DNA from: JALHSW01 sp963720675
GTDB lineage: Bacteria; Actinomycetota; Acidimicrobiia; IMCC26256; PALSA-555
Reading direction: 5' to 3'
DNA length: 64,000 bases
Assembly: GCA_963720675.1 (NCBI GenBank)
Contig: CAVRGH010000004.1
Location: forward strand, 151,017-215,016
The position numbers and the translations under genes are program-made. Numbering within the stretch: the first letter of the stretch is position 1; every line of letters begins with the position of its first letter. The notes under the pieces are model-generated. The model was given only the letters and a program-made list of their open reading frames with translations, had not been told where the DNA came from and did not search any database. This document shows positions 48,679-57,384 of the stretch, piece after piece.

Positions 48679-49604
48679 TGGGCCAGAAGGTCAACCCGTA
48701 CGGGTTCCGGCTCGGGATCACCACCGACTGGAAGTCGCGATGGTTCGCGGATGGCAAGGAGTTCCGCGAGTTCCTGATCGAGGACTGGGAGATCCGCGAC
48801 TACCTCAAGAAGCAGCTCCCGCACGCAGCGGTGAGCCGCGTCGAGATCGAGCGCACCCGTGACCGGCTGCGAGTCGACGTCTACACGGCGCGCCCCGGCA
48901 TCGTCATCGGCCGGCGCGGCGCGGAGGCCGACCGCCTCCGTCAGGGCCTGTTCAAGATCACGAACAACGCCAAGATCCAGTTCAACATCCAGGAGATCAA
49001 GCAGCCCGAGCTCGACGCGATGTTGATCGCCCAGGGTGTTGCCGACCAGCTCGCCGGCCGGGTCTCGTTCCGCCGCGCGATGAAGCGTGCGGTGCAGACG
49101 GCCATGAAGGCCGGCGCCCAGGGCATCCGCGTGCAGTGCGGTGGCCGTCTGGGTGGCGCCGAGATGTCCCGCAAGGAGTGGTACCGCGAAGGTCGGGTGC
49201 CGCTGCACACGCTGCGGGCCGACATCGACTACGGCGGCGCCGAGGCGCGCACCACGTTCGGTCGGATCGGTGTGAAGGTCTGGATCTACAAGGGCGAGAT
49301 CCTGCCGTACAAGTCCGCGGCCGAGGACAAGATCACCCGTGAGGCCGCGATGGCGGTCGGCGAGACGTCCGGTGAGCCGCAGCCGAAGCGCCGCGTCGTC
49401 AGCGCCGGTGGTGGTCGCCGCCGCAACGAGGAGACCGTCGAGGTCACCGCCGACGCAACCACGGAAGAGGCACCGGAAGAAGCCGCTCCGCTGGTGAAGG
49501 AAGCCGACCCCGAGCTCGAGCGCCTCCTCGCGGAGGAAGAAGAGATCGAGCGTCGCACCCGTGAGCACCACGAGGCGCCCAAGTTCCACGGGGACGAGGA
49601 CTAG
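48678..49604 (+). CDS. rpsC: 30S ribosomal protein S3
   Basis: 308 residues; ATG 48678 overlaps the rplV stop. N-terminal KH domain with PGIVIGRRGAEADRLRQGL, C-terminal domain with GGAEMSRKEWYREGRVPLH. A tail of about 90 residues is Glu/Ala-rich and ends EAPKFHGDED. S3 forms the mRNA entry and helicase site. Confidence 0.95.
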   Translation: MGQKVNPYGFRLGITTDWKSRWFADGKEFREFLIEDWEIRDYLKKQLPHAAVSRVEIERTRDRLRVDVYTARPGIVIGRRGAEADRLRQGLFKITNNAKIQFNIQEIKQPELDAMLIAQGVADQLAGRVSFRRAMKRAVQTAMKAGAQGIRVQCGGRLGGAEMSRKEWYREGRVPLHTLRADIDYGGAEARTTFGRIGVKVWIYKGEILPYKSAAEDKITREAAMAVGETSGEPQPKRRVVSAGGGRRRNEETVEVTADATTEEAPEEAAPLVKEADPELERLLAEEEEIERRTREHHEAPKFHGDED

Positions 49605-49606
49605 CC

Positions 49607-50023
49607 ATGTTGATGCCGAAGAAGGTTCGGCACCGCAAGGTGCAGCGGGGTCGCATGCGCGGCAACGCCAAGGGCGGTACGCGCGTGACGTTCGGCGACT
49701 TCGGGATCCAGGCGCTCGACCCGGGCTGGATCACGAACCGCCAGATCGAAGCCGCTCGAATCGCGATGACCCGCTACATCAAGCGTGGCGGGAAGGTGTG
49801 GATCAACATCTTCCCGGACAAGCCGGTCACCCAGAAGCCGGCCGAGACGCGCATGGGCTCGGGCAAGGGCAACCCGGAGCACTGGGTCGCCGTCGTGAAG
49901 CCGGGCCGCGTCATGTTCGAGCTCTCGGGTGTTTCTGAGCAGACCGCTCGCGAGGCGATGCGCCTCGCAATGCACAAGCTGCCGATCAAGACCCGCTTCA
50001 TCGTGCGCCAGGAGGAAGCGTGA
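49607..50023 (+). CDS. rplP: 50S ribosomal protein L16
   Basis: 138 residues from ATG 49607: MLMPKKVRHRKVQRGRMRG. Motifs RYIKRGGKVWINIFPDKPVT and RMGSGKGNPEHWVAVVKPG, with the Arg that is hydroxylated in some bacteria. Binds near the A-site tRNA elbow. The final base overlaps the rpmC ATG. Confidence 0.96.
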   Translation: MLMPKKVRHRKVQRGRMRGNAKGGTRVTFGDFGIQALDPGWITNRQIEAARIAMTRYIKRGGKVWINIFPDKPVTQKPAETRMGSGKGNPEHWVAVVKPGRVMFELSGVSEQTAREAMRLAMHKLPIKTRFIVRQEEA

Positions 50024-50238
50024 TGGCGAACGCTGCGGATCTTCGCGAGCTCAACGACGCTGAGCTCGCCAACAAGCTGCGTGAAGCGAAGGAGGAGCTC
50101 TTCAACCTCCGGTTCCAGCTCGCCACCGGCCAGCTGGAGGACTTCTCACGAATCAACGACCTGCGCAAGGACGTCGCGCGGTGCAACACCCTGTTGCGCC
50201 AGCGCGAGATCGCCCTCGCCGAGGGAGCGGAGCTATGA
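50023..50238 (+). CDS. rpmC: 50S ribosomal protein L29
   Basis: 71 residues. ATG 50023 is six bases from GGAGGA (50011–50016); the GTG three bases earlier would be too close. Two-helix protein: LRELNDAELANKLREAKEEL and RINDLRKDVARCNTLLRQRE. Tunnel-exit protein next to L23. Confidence 0.95.
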   Translation: MANAADLRELNDAELANKLREAKEELFNLRFQLATGQLEDFSRINDLRKDVARCNTLLRQREIALAEGAEL

Positions 50239-50522
50239 GCGACGACAACGTGACCAGCGAGACCGAGCAGCGCTCGAACCCGCGCAAGGTGCGCGAGGGC
50301 CTGGTCGTCTCGGCCAAGATGGACAAGACGCTCGTCGTCGCGGTCACCGACCGTGTCCGTCACCGCCGCTACGGCAAGACCCTCCAGCGCACGCGCAAGT
50401 TCTACGCCCACGACGAGACGAACGACGGTCGCGAAGGCGACCGCGTGCGGATCACCGAGACCCGCCCGCTGTCGAAGCAGAAGCGCTGGCGCCTGGTCGA
50501 AGTGCTGGAGCGTGCTCGATGA
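50235..50522 (+). CDS. rpsQ: 30S ribosomal protein S17
   Basis: 95 residues; ATG 50235 in an ATGA overlap with rpmC. After a short acidic N-terminus the OB-fold runs RKVREGLVVSAKMDKTLVVA and YAHDETNDGREGDRVRITET. Primary 16S-binding protein. Confidence 0.95.
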   Translation: MSDDNVTSETEQRSNPRKVREGLVVSAKMDKTLVVAVTDRVRHRRYGKTLQRTRKFYAHDETNDGREGDRVRITETRPLSKQKRWRLVEVLERAR

Positions 50523-50887
50523 TCCAGCAGGAGAGCCGGCTCAAGGTCGCCGACAACTCGGGCGCGCGCGAGGTCCTGTGCATCAAGGTCCTCGGCGGCA
50601 CCCGTCGGCGCTACGCGGGCATCGGTGACGTGTTCGTCGCGACGGTGAAGGACGCCGTACCCGGCGCTGCGGTCAAGAAGGGCGAGGTCGTGAAGTGCGT
50701 CGTCGTGCGCACCAAGAAGGAGCGACGACGTCCCGACGGCAGCTACATCCGCTTCGACGAGAACGCGGCAGTCCTCATCAACGACCAGATGCAGCCTCGT
50801 GGCACACGCATCTTCGGCCCAGTGGGTCGGGAGCTGCGCGACCGCAGGTTCATGCGCATCGTCTCGCTCGCTCCGGAGGTGCTCTGA
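50519..50887 (+). CDS. rplN: 50S ribosomal protein L14
   Basis: 122 residues starting at ATG 50519, overlapping rpsQ. MIQQESRLKVADNSGAREVL, GDVFVATVKDAVPGAAVKKG and RELRDRRFMRIVSLAPEVL are diagnostic. L14 contacts L19 and the silencing factor RsfS. Confidence 0.96.
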   Translation: MIQQESRLKVADNSGAREVLCIKVLGGTRRRYAGIGDVFVATVKDAVPGAAVKKGEVVKCVVVRTKKERRRPDGSYIRFDENAAVLINDQMQPRGTRIFGPVGRELRDRRFMRIVSLAPEVL

Positions 50888-50888
50888 G

Positions 50889-51209
50889 ATGACTGCACCG
50901 AAGCTGAAGCTCAAGAAGGGCGACCGCGTGGTCGTGCTCTCGGGCAAGGACATCGGCAAGGAAGGCGAGATCACCCGCGTCCTGCGGGAGCGCAACATGG
51001 CGATCGTCGACGGCGTGAACGTCGCGAAGAAGCACCAGCGCGCGACGAACGCCACGATGCAGGGCGGGATCATCGACAAGGACATGCCGGTGAACATCTC
51101 GAACCTGGCGCTCCTCTGCCCGTCCTGTGGCAAGACGCGGGTCGGGTACCGGATGGACCCGGACGGCACGAAGTTCCGGGTGTGCAAGAAGTGCGGGAAG
51201 GACGTCTGA
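50889..51209 (+). CDS. rplX: 50S ribosomal protein L24
   Basis: 106 residues from ATG 50889. KOW domain KKGDRVVVLSGKDIGKEGEI near the N-terminus. A C-terminal zinc ribbon is visible with CPSCGKT and CKKCGKDV. Its TGA shares a base with the rplE ATG at 51209. Confidence 0.95.
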   Translation: MTAPKLKLKKGDRVVVLSGKDIGKEGEITRVLRERNMAIVDGVNVAKKHQRATNATMQGGIIDKDMPVNISNLALLCPSCGKTRVGYRMDPDGTKFRVCKKCGKDV

Positions 51210-51816
51210 TGGCGGCGACGACCCAGACGACACGAAGAACCAGGACACGAAGAACCAGGCCAAGCCGCGCCTCAAGGCTCGCTACGACGACGAGCTGCGG
51301 CCGGCGCTGCAGCAGGAGCTCGGCCTGGAGAACGTGATGGAGGTCCCGCGCCTCGAGAAGATCGTCATCAACATCGGTGTCGGGCTCGCGACGCAGCAGG
51401 CGTCGCTCCTCGACGGTGCGGTGACCGACCTGTCGATCATCACGGGCCAGAAGCCGCTGATCACCAAGGCGAAGCAGTCGATCGCCGGCTTCAAGCTCCG
51501 TGAGGGCAACTCGATCGGCGCGAAGGCCACGTTGCGCAGCGACCGGATGTGGGAGTTCTACGACCGCCTGGTCAGCCTGGCGATCCCCCGCATCCGCGAC
51601 TTCCGAGGCATGAACCCCAACTCCTTCGACGGACGTGGCAACTACACGTTCGGCGTGACCGAGCAGCTGATCTTCCCGGAGATCGACTACGACAACATCG
51701 ACACGGTCCGCGGCATGGACATCACCATCGTGACGTCGGCAACCTCCGACGATCAGGGTCGGGCGCTCCTCCGAGCGCTCGGATTTCCGTTCCGCCGCGA
51801 CCAGGAAAGCAGGTAG
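51209..51816 (+). CDS. rplE: 50S ribosomal protein L5 (one-base frameshift at the start)
   Basis: About 202 residues. The core frame (EVPRLEKIVINIGVGLATQQ, GNYTFGVTEQLIFPEIDYD) has no start codon of its own after the rplX stop. ATG 51209, in the expected TGATG overlap, begins MAATTQT in another frame. Restoring one base near 51228 joins them. Just after the joint, GACACGAAGAACCAG occurs twice in tandem (DTKNQ DTKNQ). The protein contacts 5S rRNA and P-site tRNA. The upstream part of the open frame inside rplX is spurious. Confidence 0.9.
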
Positions 51817-51821
51817 CGGAA

Positions 51822-52007
51822 GTGGCGAAGAAGGCACTGATCCAGAAGCAGCAGCGTGAGCCGAAGTTCAAGGTTCGCGGCTACACGCGGTGTGCCCGCT
51901 GTGGTCGCACGCGCTCGGTGTACAAGAAGTTCTCGCTGTGCCGGATCTGCTTCCGCGAGATGGCGCACGCGGGCGAGATCCCCGGCATCACCAAGGCCTC
52001 GTGGTGA
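51822..52007 (+). CDS. rpsZ: 30S ribosomal protein S14, zinc (type Z) form
   Basis: 61 residues from GTG 51822: VAKKALIQKQQREPKFKVRG. The four-Cys zinc site is CARCGRT…CRICFREMA. Short zinc-binding S14 is the usual spc-operon form; a zinc-free long paralogue, if any, would lie elsewhere. Confidence 0.96.
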   Translation: MAKKALIQKQQREPKFKVRGYTRCARCGRTRSVYKKFSLCRICFREMAHAGEIPGITKASW

Positions 52008-52020
52008 GGGGGATCAGCCG

Positions 52021-52425
52021 ATGACGATGACCGACCCCATTGCCGACATGCTCACCCGGATCCGGAACGGCAACGTCGCGTTCCACGACGAGGTCATCAT
52101 GCCCTCGTCGAAGGTGAAGGAAGCGCTGGCCAAGATCCTCGAGCGCGAGGGCTACATCGAGGGCTTCGCCGTCGAGGACCAGTCCGACCGGCCCGGCAAG
52201 AAGCTCACGATCGTGATGAAGTACACGCCCGACCGCGAGCGCACCATCTCCGGCCTCAAGCGCGTCTCGAAGCCGGGTTTGCGCGTGTACACGAAGTCGA
52301 CGGACGTCCCGCGCGTCCTCGGCGGGATGGGGATCGCCATCCTCTCCACCAACCAGGGCCTCATGACCGACCGGGAAGCGCGGCAGCGCAAGGTCGGCGG
52401 CGAAGTCCTCTGCCACGTCTGGTAG
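52021..52425 (+). CDS. rpsH: 30S ribosomal protein S8
   Basis: 134 residues, ATG 52021: MTMTDPIADMLTRIRNGNVA. C-terminal STNQGLMTDREARQRKVGGE is the rRNA-binding signature. S8 (or its homologue) represses the spc operon in enterics. Confidence 0.96.
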   Translation: MTMTDPIADMLTRIRNGNVAFHDEVIMPSSKVKEALAKILEREGYIEGFAVEDQSDRPGKKLTIVMKYTPDRERTISGLKRVSKPGLRVYTKSTDVPRVLGGMGIAILSTNQGLMTDREARQRKVGGEVLCHVW

Positions 52426-52438
52426 GAGCGAGCACACC

Positions 52439-52978
52439 ATGTCCCGTATCGGAAAGCAGCCCATCACGATCCCCTCGGGGGTCGAGGTGACGCTCGACGG
52501 AGCGCACGTGACCGTCAAGGGGCCCAAGGGCACCCTCGAGCACGATGCGCCGCCGACCATCACCGTCACGCGCGACGGCGACGACATCGTCGTCTCGCGG
52601 CCCGACGACGAACGGCAGAACCGTGCGCTGCACGGACTGACGCGCTCCCTCGTGGCCAACATGGTGCAGGGTGTGTCCGAGGGCTACAGCCGTGACCTCG
52701 AGATCGTCGGCGTCGGGTACCGGGCCATCGCCCAGGGCCCGTCGAAGCTCGAGCTCCAGCTCGGCTTCTCCCACCCGGTGCACTTCGACGCTCCGGACGG
52801 CATCACCTTCGAGGTACCCCAGGCCACGCGCATCACGGTGCGTGGCTTCGACAAGCAGCTCGTCGGCCAGGTCGCCGCGAACATCCGCAAGATCCGCAAG
52901 CCCGAGCCCTACAAGGGCAAGGGCATCCGATACGCCGACGAGCGTGTGCTGCGCAAAGCCGGCAAGTCGGCGAAGTAG
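52439..52978 (+). CDS. rplF: 50S ribosomal protein L6
   Basis: 179 residues, ATG 52439: MSRIGKQPITIPSGVEVTLD. The tandem L6 folds end with the signature KIRKPEPYKGKGIRYADE. Lies near the sarcin-ricin loop. Thirteen bases separate it from rpsH. Confidence 0.96.
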   Translation: MSRIGKQPITIPSGVEVTLDGAHVTVKGPKGTLEHDAPPTITVTRDGDDIVVSRPDDERQNRALHGLTRSLVANMVQGVSEGYSRDLEIVGVGYRAIAQGPSKLELQLGFSHPVHFDAPDGITFEVPQATRITVRGFDKQLVGQVAANIRKIRKPEPYKGKGIRYADERVLRKAGKSAK

Positions 52979-52990
52979 GAGAAGGTTCCA

Positions 52991-53344
52991 GTGCTGCAGA
53001 AGGTCGCGGGGCGCAAGCGCCGTCACCATCGGGTCCGCAAGAACGTGCGAGGCACCGCCGCGCGTCCGCGCCTGGCGGTGTTCCGTTCGAACAAGCACGT
53101 CTATGCCCAGGTCATCGACGACGTCGCCGGTCGCACCGTCGCGTCCGCCTCCACCATGGAGACCGACGTCAAGGGTGGTTCGACTGCAACCGTGGATGCC
53201 GCGAAGTCGGTCGGCAAGCGGGTCGGCGAGCGCGCCAAGGCTGCGGGTGTCTCCGCAGTCGTGTTCGACCGTGGTGGCTTCCGCTACCACGGACGTGTCG
53301 CCGGTGTCGCTGACGGCGCACGTGAAGCCGGATTGGAGTTCTAA
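52991..53344 (+). CDS. rplR: 50S ribosomal protein L18
   Basis: 117 residues from GTG 52991. N-terminal basic RHHRVRKNVRGTAARPRLAV binds 5S rRNA; C-terminal VFDRGGFRYHGRVAGVADGA is conserved. GGAGAAGG precedes the start. Confidence 0.95.
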   Translation: MLQKVAGRKRRHHRVRKNVRGTAARPRLAVFRSNKHVYAQVIDDVAGRTVASASTMETDVKGGSTATVDAAKSVGKRVGERAKAAGVSAVVFDRGGFRYHGRVAGVADGAREAGLEF

Positions 53345-53346
53345 GC

Positions 53347-53895
53347 ATGGCTGAAGGTCAGCTCGAAGAGCGGGTCATCGCGATCAACCGAGTCGCCAAG
53401 GTCGTCAAGGGTGGACGTCGGTTCTCCTTCACCGCCCTCGTCGTGGTCGGCGACGGCCAGGGCAACGTCGGCCTCGGATACGGCAAGGCCAAGGAAGTCC
53501 CCGCCGCGATCCAGAAGGGCATGGAAGAGGCGCGCAAGAACCTCTTCGCCGTCCCGCTCGCGGGTTCCACCATCACCCACCAGATCCTCGGCGAGCACGA
53601 TGCGGCCCGCGTCCTGCTGAAGCCGGCGTCGCCCGGTACGGGTGTCATCGCGGGTGGCGCAGCGCGGGCGATCCTCGAGGCCGCGGGAGTGCACGACATC
53701 CTGGCGAAGTCGCTCGGTTCGTCGAACGCGATCAACGTCTCCCGCGCGACCATCGCCGGCCTCCGTGGCCTGCGCCGGCCGGAGGAGATCGCACGCCTGC
53801 GCGGCAAGTCGGCCGAAGAGGTCGCGGGTGGCCCGATGCTCCGGGCCTACAAGGAGCGCAACATGCCGAAGCCCGTCATCACCGAGGTGGCCTGA
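53347..53895 (+). CDS. rpsE: 30S ribosomal protein S5
   Basis: 182 residues, ATG 53347. RVAKVVKGGRRFSFTALVVV (double-stranded-RNA-binding-like domain) and PGTGVIAGGAARAILEAAGV are diagnostic. The spectinomycin-site loop near KVVKGGRRF is wild type. Confidence 0.96.
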   Translation: MAEGQLEERVIAINRVAKVVKGGRRFSFTALVVVGDGQGNVGLGYGKAKEVPAAIQKGMEEARKNLFAVPLAGSTITHQILGEHDAARVLLKPASPGTGVIAGGAARAILEAAGVHDILAKSLGSSNAINVSRATIAGLRGLRRPEEIARLRGKSAEEVAGGPMLRAYKERNMPKPVITEVA

Positions 53896-53897
53896 CG

Positions 53898-54080
53898 ATG
53901 GCGACGAAGCTCAAGGTCACGATGATCCGCTCTGCGATCGGAGCGAAGCCCAAGCAGCGAGGCACGCTGCGCGCGCTCGGGTTGCGTCGAATCAACCAGA
54001 CGGTGGAGCACGCCGACCGCCCGGAGATCCGGGGGATGGTCGCCCGGGTGCCCCACCTGGTCACGGTGGAAGAGGTCTAG
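53898..54080 (+). CDS. rpmD: 50S ribosomal protein L30
   Basis: 60 residues from ATG 53898: KLKVTMIRSAIGAKPKQRGT then LRALGLRRINQTVEH, the full family pattern. Directly abuts rplO, whose ATG is the next base after its stop. Confidence 0.95.
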   Translation: MATKLKVTMIRSAIGAKPKQRGTLRALGLRRINQTVEHADRPEIRGMVARVPHLVTVEEV

Positions 54081-54581
54081 ATGCCGATCAAGATCCACGA
54101 TCTCAAGCCGACCCCCGGCTCCCGCAAGGCGTCGCGTCGCGTCGGTCGCGGCATCGGCGGCAAGGGCGGCAAGACGGCCGGCCGTGGTCACAAGGGCCAG
54201 GGCGCACGCGGCACCATCCCCGCGCGCTTCGAGGGTGGTCAGACGCCGATCGCGCGCCGCACCCCGAAGGCCAAGGGCTTCCGGAACCCGTTCCGCGTCG
54301 AGTACGCCGTCGTGAACCTCGAGGCGCTCGAGAGCTTCGACGCGGGCTCGACCGTGGATCCGGACACGCTGCGCGCTCGCGGCCTCGTGGCCAAGCGGGG
54401 CTACGTGAAGATCCTCGGCCGGGGGGAGCTCACCACGAAGCTGACCGTCAAGGCGCACCGCTTCTCGAAGTCCGCCCAGCAGGCCATCGAGGCTGCGGGT
54501 GGGACCACCGAGCTGATCGCCCTCCCGTGGGGCGAGGGCCGACCGCCGGCCGGCGGTAACAACGCCCTGACCAATCGGTAG
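54081..54581 (+). CDS. rplO: 50S ribosomal protein L15
   Basis: 166 residues. Begins MPIKIHDLKPTPGSRKASRR, then the Gly/Arg-rich GRGIGGKGGKTAGRGHKGQG and FEGGQTPIARRTPKAKGFRN. Late assembly protein. The C-terminus is extended by a short Pro/Gly-rich end. Confidence 0.95.
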   Translation: MPIKIHDLKPTPGSRKASRRVGRGIGGKGGKTAGRGHKGQGARGTIPARFEGGQTPIARRTPKAKGFRNPFRVEYAVVNLEALESFDAGSTVDPDTLRARGLVAKRGYVKILGRGELTTKLTVKAHRFSKSAQQAIEAAGGTTELIALPWGEGRPPAGGNNALTNR

Positions 54582-54592
54582 GCTGACCGACC

Positions 54593-55906
54593 ATGCTGTC
54601 TCGACTCCGGAACATGTTCCGGGTCCCCGACCTGCGGAACAAGATCCTGTTCACGCTGGCGATGATCGGGGTCTACCGGTTCGGTGCCCACCTCCCGGTC
54701 CCGTACGTCGACTTCAGCGCGATCAAGACGCTCCAGGACACGTCGAACAACAGTGGCGTGGTCGGGTTCCTCGACCTCTTCTCGGGCGGTGCGATCACCA
54801 ACGTCGCGATCTTCTTCCTCGGGATCATGCCGTACATCACGGCGTCGATCATCATGCAGCTCCTCGGTGTGGTGATCCCCAAGCTCGAGCAGTGGCAGCA
54901 GGAAGGCCAGGTCGGGCAGAAGAAGATCACCCAGTGGACGCGGTACCTCACCGTCGCGCTCGCGCTCGTGCAGTCGACCGGCTTCGTGTTCGCACTCCAC
55001 CAGGGCAGCGGCGGGCTCCTGGGCTTCGGCGCCAGGCTGCCGTCCGGGATCGACTTCATCCCGGGCTTCAACTTCTGGCGGGCCGGCCTGATCGTCCTCG
55101 TCTGGACGGCCGGTACCGCATGCGTGATGTGGATCGGTGAGCTCATCACCCAGCGCGGCATCGGCAACGGCATGTCGATCCTGATCTTCGCCTCGGTCGT
55201 GTCGCGCCTCCCCGCGCAGGGTGGGGCGCTCTGGGCCGAGGGATCCAAGTTCCAGTTCTTCACGATCATCGCGATCGGCATCGCCATGATCGTGGGCATC
55301 GTGTTCGTGGAGTCGGGGCAGCGACGCATCCCAGTCCAGTTCGCGAAACGTGTGGTGGGCCGCCGCATGTACGGCGGTCAGAGCACCTACATCCCACTCA
55401 AGGTGAACCAGTCGGGTGTGATCCCCGTGATCTTCGCGAGCTCGATCCTGTCGTTCCCGGCGTTGATCGCGTCGGCGTTGGGGAGCAACTTCACCGGACT
55501 GCAGCAGTGGATCAACGACAACCTGGTGAACAACCAGGGGTGGTTCTACATCGGCTTCTACACGCTGCTGATCATCTTCTTCGCGTACTTCTACACGGCG
55601 ATCGCGTTCAACCCGCAGCAGCAGGCGGACATCATTCGCAAGCAGGGCGGCTTCATCCCGGGCATCAGGCCGGGTCCGCCCACCGAGAAGTACCTCGCGA
55701 AGGTGCTCAACCGGATCACGCTCCCTGGATCGCTGTTCCTCGCGGTCATCGCCATCACCCCGCTGCTCGTGTTCGCGCTGTGGGACATCAACCAGTTCCC
55801 CTTCGGCGGGACTGCGCTGCTGATCACCGTCGGTGTCGCTCTCGAGACGATGAAGCAGATCGACAGCCAGCTGATGATGCGGAACTACGAGGGCTTCCTC
55901 GCCTGA
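54593..55906 (+). CDS. secY: Protein translocase channel subunit SecY
   Basis: 437 residues, ten membrane helices. Begins MLSRLRNMFRVPDLRNKILF. GIMPYITASIIMQLLGVVIP lines the channel, NGMSILIFASVVSRLP and YIPLKVNQSGVIPVIFASSI follow, and QGGFIPGIRPGPPTEKYL is the ribosome/SecA-binding loop. Encoded in the spc operon as usual; partner SecE is at 28086. Confidence 0.97.
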   Translation: MLSRLRNMFRVPDLRNKILFTLAMIGVYRFGAHLPVPYVDFSAIKTLQDTSNNSGVVGFLDLFSGGAITNVAIFFLGIMPYITASIIMQLLGVVIPKLEQWQQEGQVGQKKITQWTRYLTVALALVQSTGFVFALHQGSGGLLGFGARLPSGIDFIPGFNFWRAGLIVLVWTAGTACVMWIGELITQRGIGNGMSILIFASVVSRLPAQGGALWAEGSKFQFFTIIAIGIAMIVGIVFVESGQRRIPVQFAKRVVGRRMYGGQSTYIPLKVNQSGVIPVIFASSILSFPALIASALGSNFTGLQQWINDNLVNNQGWFYIGFYTLLIIFFAYFYTAIAFNPQQQADIIRKQGGFIPGIRPGPPTEKYLAKVLNRITLPGSLFLAVIAITPLLVFALWDINQFPFGGTALLITVGVALETMKQIDSQLMMRNYEGFLA

Positions 55907-55934
55907 TCGGCGAGCGGACGATCGGGTTGTTCTG

Positions 55935-56609
55935 ATGAGCGCACGCGGCCCGCGGCTGGTGTTGCTCGGGAAGCAGGGAGCCGGCAAGGGCACCCAGGCG
56001 ACCCGGCTCGCCGAGCACTACGACGTCGCGCACCTGTCCACCGGCGATCTCTTCCGCGATGCGGCGAACCAGGGCCACGCGCTCGGGCTCGAGGCCAAGT
56101 CGTACATGGACCGCGGTGAGCTCGTACCCGACGAGACGGTCGTCGGCCTCGTGGAGGAGCAGCTGAAGGTCGACGACCGGGCCGCACGCGGCTTCGTGCT
56201 CGACGGCTTCCCGCGCACCCGCCGGCAGGCCGAGGAGCTGCACCGCATCCTCGACGGTCGGCCGCTCGATCTGGCGATCGATCTCGACGTGCCGACCGAG
56301 ATCGTGCTGCACCGCATCGCCGGTCGCCGCGTGTGCTCGCAGTGTGGCGCCACGTACCACATCGATACGCCACCCGAGGAGAACTGGACCTGCGACGTGT
56401 GCGGCGGGAAGGTCGAGCAGCGCGACGACGACACCGAAGAAGCGGTGATGCGGCGGCTCGAGCTCTATGAGGTCGAGACCCTCCCGGTGATCCAGTTCTA
56501 CCGCCGCGCCGCGACGCTCGCGCATGTCGACGGCAGTGAAGAGAGCGACGACGTCTTCAAGCGCCTGGTGGAGACGGTCGAGACGAAGTTCGACTCGACG
56601 ACACCGTGA
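55935..56609 (+). CDS. adk: Adenylate kinase, zinc-lid form
   Basis: Converts ATP + AMP to two ADP. 224 residues, ATG 55935. The P-loop is GKQGAGKGT, the AMP site has STGDLFRDA and DGFPRTRRQAE, and the LID holds a four-Cys zinc site CSQCGATYH…CDVCGGK. The long-LID form is common in actinobacteria. 28 bases after secY. Confidence 0.96.
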   Translation: MSARGPRLVLLGKQGAGKGTQATRLAEHYDVAHLSTGDLFRDAANQGHALGLEAKSYMDRGELVPDETVVGLVEEQLKVDDRAARGFVLDGFPRTRRQAEELHRILDGRPLDLAIDLDVPTEIVLHRIAGRRVCSQCGATYHIDTPPEENWTCDVCGGKVEQRDDDTEEAVMRRLELYEVETLPVIQFYRRAATLAHVDGSEESDDVFKRLVETVETKFDSTTP

Positions 56610-56634
56610 TCCTGTCACCCATGGTCAGGCACCC

Positions 56635-57384
56635 ATGATCACGCGCAAGAACGCCGAGCAGCTCGCGCTGATGCGACGTGCCGGCAAGGTCGTCGCCGAG
56701 ATGCACGAGCTCTGCACCGAGGCGGCGAAGCCGGGGGCGACGACGATGGACGTCGACGCGGTCGCCCGCGAGGTGATCGAACGTCGGGGCGCCCGCTCCA
56801 ACTTCCTCAACTACCACGGCTTCCCTGCCGTCGTGTGCACGAGCCCGAACGAGGTGATCGTCCACGGCATCCCGAGCGAGACCGTCGTGCTCGAGGAGGG
56901 GGACATCCTCTCCATCGACTGCGGCGCCATCATCGAGGGTTGGCACGGCGACGCCGCGATCACGGTCCCGATCGGAGAGATCGACGACGAGTCCCAGAAG
57001 CTCATCGACGTGACGCGAGCATGCCTCGACGACGCCATCGAGGAGATCGTCGTGGGCAACCGCCTCGGCGACATCGGTCACGCCGTCGAGTCCCGCGCGC
57101 TGGCCGCCGGCTTCTCCGTGGTCCGGGAGTACGTCGGGCACGGCATCGGGACGGCCATGCACGAGGAGCCCCAGGTCGCGAACTACGGCCCGCCCGGGCG
57201 CGGGATGAAGGTGCGCGAGGGGCACGTGCTCGCGATCGAGCCGATGATCAACGTCGGCACCCAGGAGACCCAGACGCTGGCCGACGGCTGGACCGTCGTC
57301 ACCCGCGACGGCAAGCGCTCGGCCCACTTCGAGCACACCATCGCCTGCACCGAGCACGGCCCCGAGGTGCTCACCCTGCCCTGA
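56635..57384 (+). CDS. map: Methionine aminopeptidase, type I
   Basis: Removes the initiator Met. 249 residues from ATG 56635 (MITRKNAEQLALMRRAGKVV). Metal ligands are in SIDCGAIIEGWHGDAAI (two Asp), GHGIGTAMHEEPQV (His), AIEPMINVG (Glu) and the final EHT region (Glu). Type I without an N-terminal SH3 or zinc extension. It overlaps the opposing exported-protein gene by 14 bases at its end. Confidence 0.96.
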   Translation: MITRKNAEQLALMRRAGKVVAEMHELCTEAAKPGATTMDVDAVAREVIERRGARSNFLNYHGFPAVVCTSPNEVIVHGIPSETVVLEEGDILSIDCGAIIEGWHGDAAITVPIGEIDDESQKLIDVTRACLDDAIEEIVVGNRLGDIGHAVESRALAAGFSVVREYVGHGIGTAMHEEPQVANYGPPGRGMKVREGHVLAIEPMINVGTQETQTLADGWTVVTRDGKRSAHFEHTIACTEHGPEVLTLP

